Shown here in pieces: positions 11,489 to 12,875 of a stretch of DNA of 12,875 nucleotides (positions are counted from its first letter, which is position 1; every line of letters starts with the position of its first letter). Under the pieces are notes generated by a model. It ran no database searches and had not been told where the DNA came from. It was given only the letters and a program-made list of their open reading frames with translations. The stretch covers positions 1 through 12,875 of the forward strand of contig JAJXUC010000116.1 of NCBI GenBank assembly GCA_021783435.1, given 5' to 3'. The DNA is from Pseudomonadota bacterium. GTDB lineage: Bacteria > Pseudomonadota > Gammaproteobacteria > Burkholderiales > Burkholderiaceae. A program made the position numbers and the translations under genes.

Positions 11489-11510
11489 GTGAGGATGAAA
11501 TCATCTTCAC
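11489..11510. promoter_or_regulatory. 22-bp inverted repeat over the iclR start, candidate operator
   Basis: The left arm GTGAGGATGA (11489-11498) and right arm TCATCTTCAC (11501-11510) are reverse complements at 9 of 10 positions around a central AA. The inner 12 bp are perfect. The site begins directly after the -10 box and covers the predicted transcription start and the start codon. A repressor bound here would block initiation. IclR-family proteins bind palindromes as dimers and often repress their own genes, so self-binding is the simplest inference. The sequence itself does not prove which protein binds. Confidence 0.5.
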
Positions 11511-12298
11511 CCAGCATCGACCGCGAGCAGCCGACCATCCAGGTGATTGAGCGCATATTCGCCATCCTGGATGTCTTGGCCGCGCATTCGGAGCCGATGC
11601 CACTGAAAACCATATCCGAGCGGACAGGACTGCATCCATCCACCGCCCACCGAATTCTGAACGATATGGCCATCGGGCATCTGATCGATCGCTGCGAGCC
11701 TGGCATCTATCAGCTCGGCATGCGGCTGCTGGAGTTGGGCAATCTGGTGAAAGCGCGCTTGAGCGTGCGCGATGTCGCGCTGGGCCCCATGCGGGAATTG
11801 CACCGGCTGACGCATCAGCCGGTGAATCTCAGCATGCGACAGGGCGACGAGATTGTCTATATCGAACGAACCTACAGCGAGCGATCCGGCATGCAGGTGG
11901 TGCGTACAGTGGGCGGTCATGCCCCCTTGCATCTCACATCCGTCGGCAAGCTGTTCCTGGCGTCCGATGACGTGCTGCGTGTCAAAGCCTACGCCTTGCG
12001 AACCGGCCTGGTTGGTCACACGCGCAACAGCATCACCAGCGCTGCGCAACTCGAAGGTGAACTGGCACGCGTGCGGCAGTTGGGTTACGCACGCGACAAC
12101 GAAGAGTTGGAACTTGGCGTGCGCTGCATGGCCGCGGGTATCTACGACGATGGCGGGCACTTGGTTGCGGGTCTGTCGCTCTCGGCACCGGCAGACCGGC
12201 TGCAGGAGGATTGGCTCGAGAAGGTGATCGATACCGCAGCCAGCATATCCGGGGCACTCGGCTACAGGCCCAAGAATGGGGGCGCCGCGGGGCGTTGA
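11495..12298 (+). CDS. IclR-family transcriptional regulator
   Basis: This 267-residue protein has the two-domain plan of the family. The N-terminal winged helix-turn-helix (about 14-78) includes QVIERIFAILDVLAAH, then LKTISERTGLHPSTAHRILNDM as recognition region and the wing GIYQLGMRLLELG. The C-terminal effector-binding domain (about 90-258) includes VNLSMRQGDEIVYIER, HLTSVGKLFLA and the signature NEELELGVRCMAAGIYDDGG...VAGLSLSAP. Effectors of the family are usually small carboxylates or aromatic acids; which one acts here cannot be told. The ATG at 11495 is chosen. GAGG abuts it with no spacing and the GTG at 11489 adds only two residues, while the promoter predicts transcription from 11495 itself. 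Unlike many IclR genes it has no adjacent catabolic operon in view: bpt lies upstream on the same strand and pbpG converges downstream. Its target may be only itself or lie elsewhere. Confidence 0.95.
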   Translation: MKSSSPSIDREQPTIQVIERIFAILDVLAAHSEPMPLKTISERTGLHPSTAHRILNDMAIGHLIDRCEPGIYQLGMRLLELGNLVKARLSVRDVALGPMRELHRLTHQPVNLSMRQGDEIVYIERTYSERSGMQVVRTVGGHAPLHLTSVGKLFLASDDVLRVKAYALRTGLVGHTRNSITSAAQLEGELARVRQLGYARDNEELELGVRCMAAGIYDDGGHLVAGLSLSAPADRLQEDWLEKVIDTAASISGALGYRPKNGGAAGR

Positions 12299-12407
12299 GT
12301 TGGGAGCGAGGCTGACCGAGCACTGCGCGCCCCTCGAATCTCGTCCTGCCGGGTATCGCACGCATCACGGCAACGCATGGCGCGTCAACTGAGGGTTGGG
12401 CCGAAAT

Positions 12408-12875
12408 TTACTCGTTGACCGATGTGCGAATCAGTCGCACGGAAGAGTCGGCTGGCAGGGGATCGGTCCGTGTCAGCACGGTACGCCCTGAAGTCTCCAT
12501 CCAGTTGCGAATACGCTCGGCGTCGCCGAAATGGGAGTATTTACCCCAGGCATCGAGCAGGACGACGATGACCTTGCGCCCCTGCACGACGGCGTTGAGC
12601 ACCAGGCAATGACCTGCCTCGTTGATGTAGCCGGTTTTTTGCAGCAGGATGTCCCAGCCGCGGTTGAATATCAGGTGATCGGTGTTGCGGTATTGAATCT
12701 CGCGGTGCCCCACATCCACGGTGCTTTTTTCGTGCGTGGAGAACTCGCGGATCAAGGGGTAGGCGTAGACCGCCTTCACGAGCAGCGCCAGATCGTGAGC
12801 GCTGGACTCATTCTGTGGCGAAAGTCCGGTCGGATCGATGTAGCGGGTCTGAGTCATGCCCAGCAACTGGGCCTT
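12408..12875 (-). CDS. pbpG: D-alanyl-D-alanine endopeptidase, PBP7 type (5' partial, C-terminal half)
   Basis: The frame is open through the right edge, so only the last 155 residues are present. They match the C-terminal half of the peptidase S11 family, closest by eye to E. coli PBP7 (PbpG). That protein is a periplasmic low-molecular-weight penicillin-binding protein that cleaves D-Ala-meso-DAP cross-links. Visible segments are DPTGLSPQNESSAHDLA, the YRNTDHLIF stretch, the KTG box in KTGYINEAGHC (codons at 12630-12638) and LLDAWGKYSHFGDAERIRNW. The SxxK and SxN motifs and the signal peptide lie outside the window. A TTG near 12866 is an internal codon, not a start. The gene converges on the IclR gene across a 109-bp gap (12299-12407), in which I see no clear terminator. 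PBP5/6-type carboxypeptidases share the fold, but the NTDHL...KTG...DAWGKY pattern favours PBP7. Confidence 0.92.
   Translation of the reverse strand, partial: KAQLLGMTQTRYIDPTGLSPQNESSAHDLALLVKAVYAYPLIREFSTHEKSTVDVGHREIQYRNTDHLIFNRGWDILLQKTGYINEAGHCLVLNAVVQGRKVIVVLLDAWGKYSHFGDAERIRNWMETSGRTVLTRTDPLPADSSVRLIRTSVNE

Overview
This window is a GC-rich stretch of a bacterial chromosome, almost certainly from a betaproteobacterium of the order Burkholderiales. The order pyrG-kdsA-eno-ftsB, the aat-ate (bpt) pair and the neighbouring hslO/gamma-carbonic-anhydrase pair are typical of that group. A Thiomonas-like member is possible, but the genus cannot be fixed from sequence alone. No tRNA, rRNA, CRISPR array, insertion sequence or phage gene is visible, and nearly all of the window is core housekeeping sequence.

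Layout. Positions 1-3525 (+) hold mutS (mismatch repair; about 10 N-terminal codons lie outside the window) and an alpha/beta hydrolase 48 bp behind it. A 176-bp gap carries a perfect TATAAT box. It leads into a + strand cluster: pyrG (CTP synthase), kdsA (KDO-8-phosphate synthase), eno (enolase) and ftsB (divisome protein). Facing it on the - strand are hslO (Hsp33) and, upstream of hslO, a gamma-class carbonic anhydrase-like protein. A 157-bp divergent gap separates that pair from aat and ate on the + strand. These two aminoacyl-tRNA-protein transferases of the N-degron pathway overlap by four bases (GTGA). Next comes a roughly 300-bp gene-poor stretch with one doubtful secreted small ORF, then an IclR-family regulator. 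The C-terminal half of a PBP7-type D-Ala-D-Ala endopeptidase (pbpG, - strand) runs off the right edge.

How the genes relate. The pyrG cluster supplies CTP, KDO-8-P, phosphoenolpyruvate and a division protein. KdsA uses the PEP that enolase makes, and its product is later activated with CTP, so the cluster is linked through lipopolysaccharide synthesis. KdsA has the Cys/His/Glu/Asp metal-ligand set of the metal-dependent class, unlike the E. coli enzyme. Hsp33 and the two transferases both act in protein quality control, although they lie in opposite operons.

I see no undescribed multi-gene system. The most interesting signals are regulatory. The iclR promoter (ATGACA-N18-TAAAAT) places the transcription start at the ATG itself, implying a leaderless mRNA. 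A 22-bp near-perfect inverted repeat covers that start site and looks like an autoregulatory operator. A C-rich, G-poor low-complexity extension at the end of pyrG is also worth a look.
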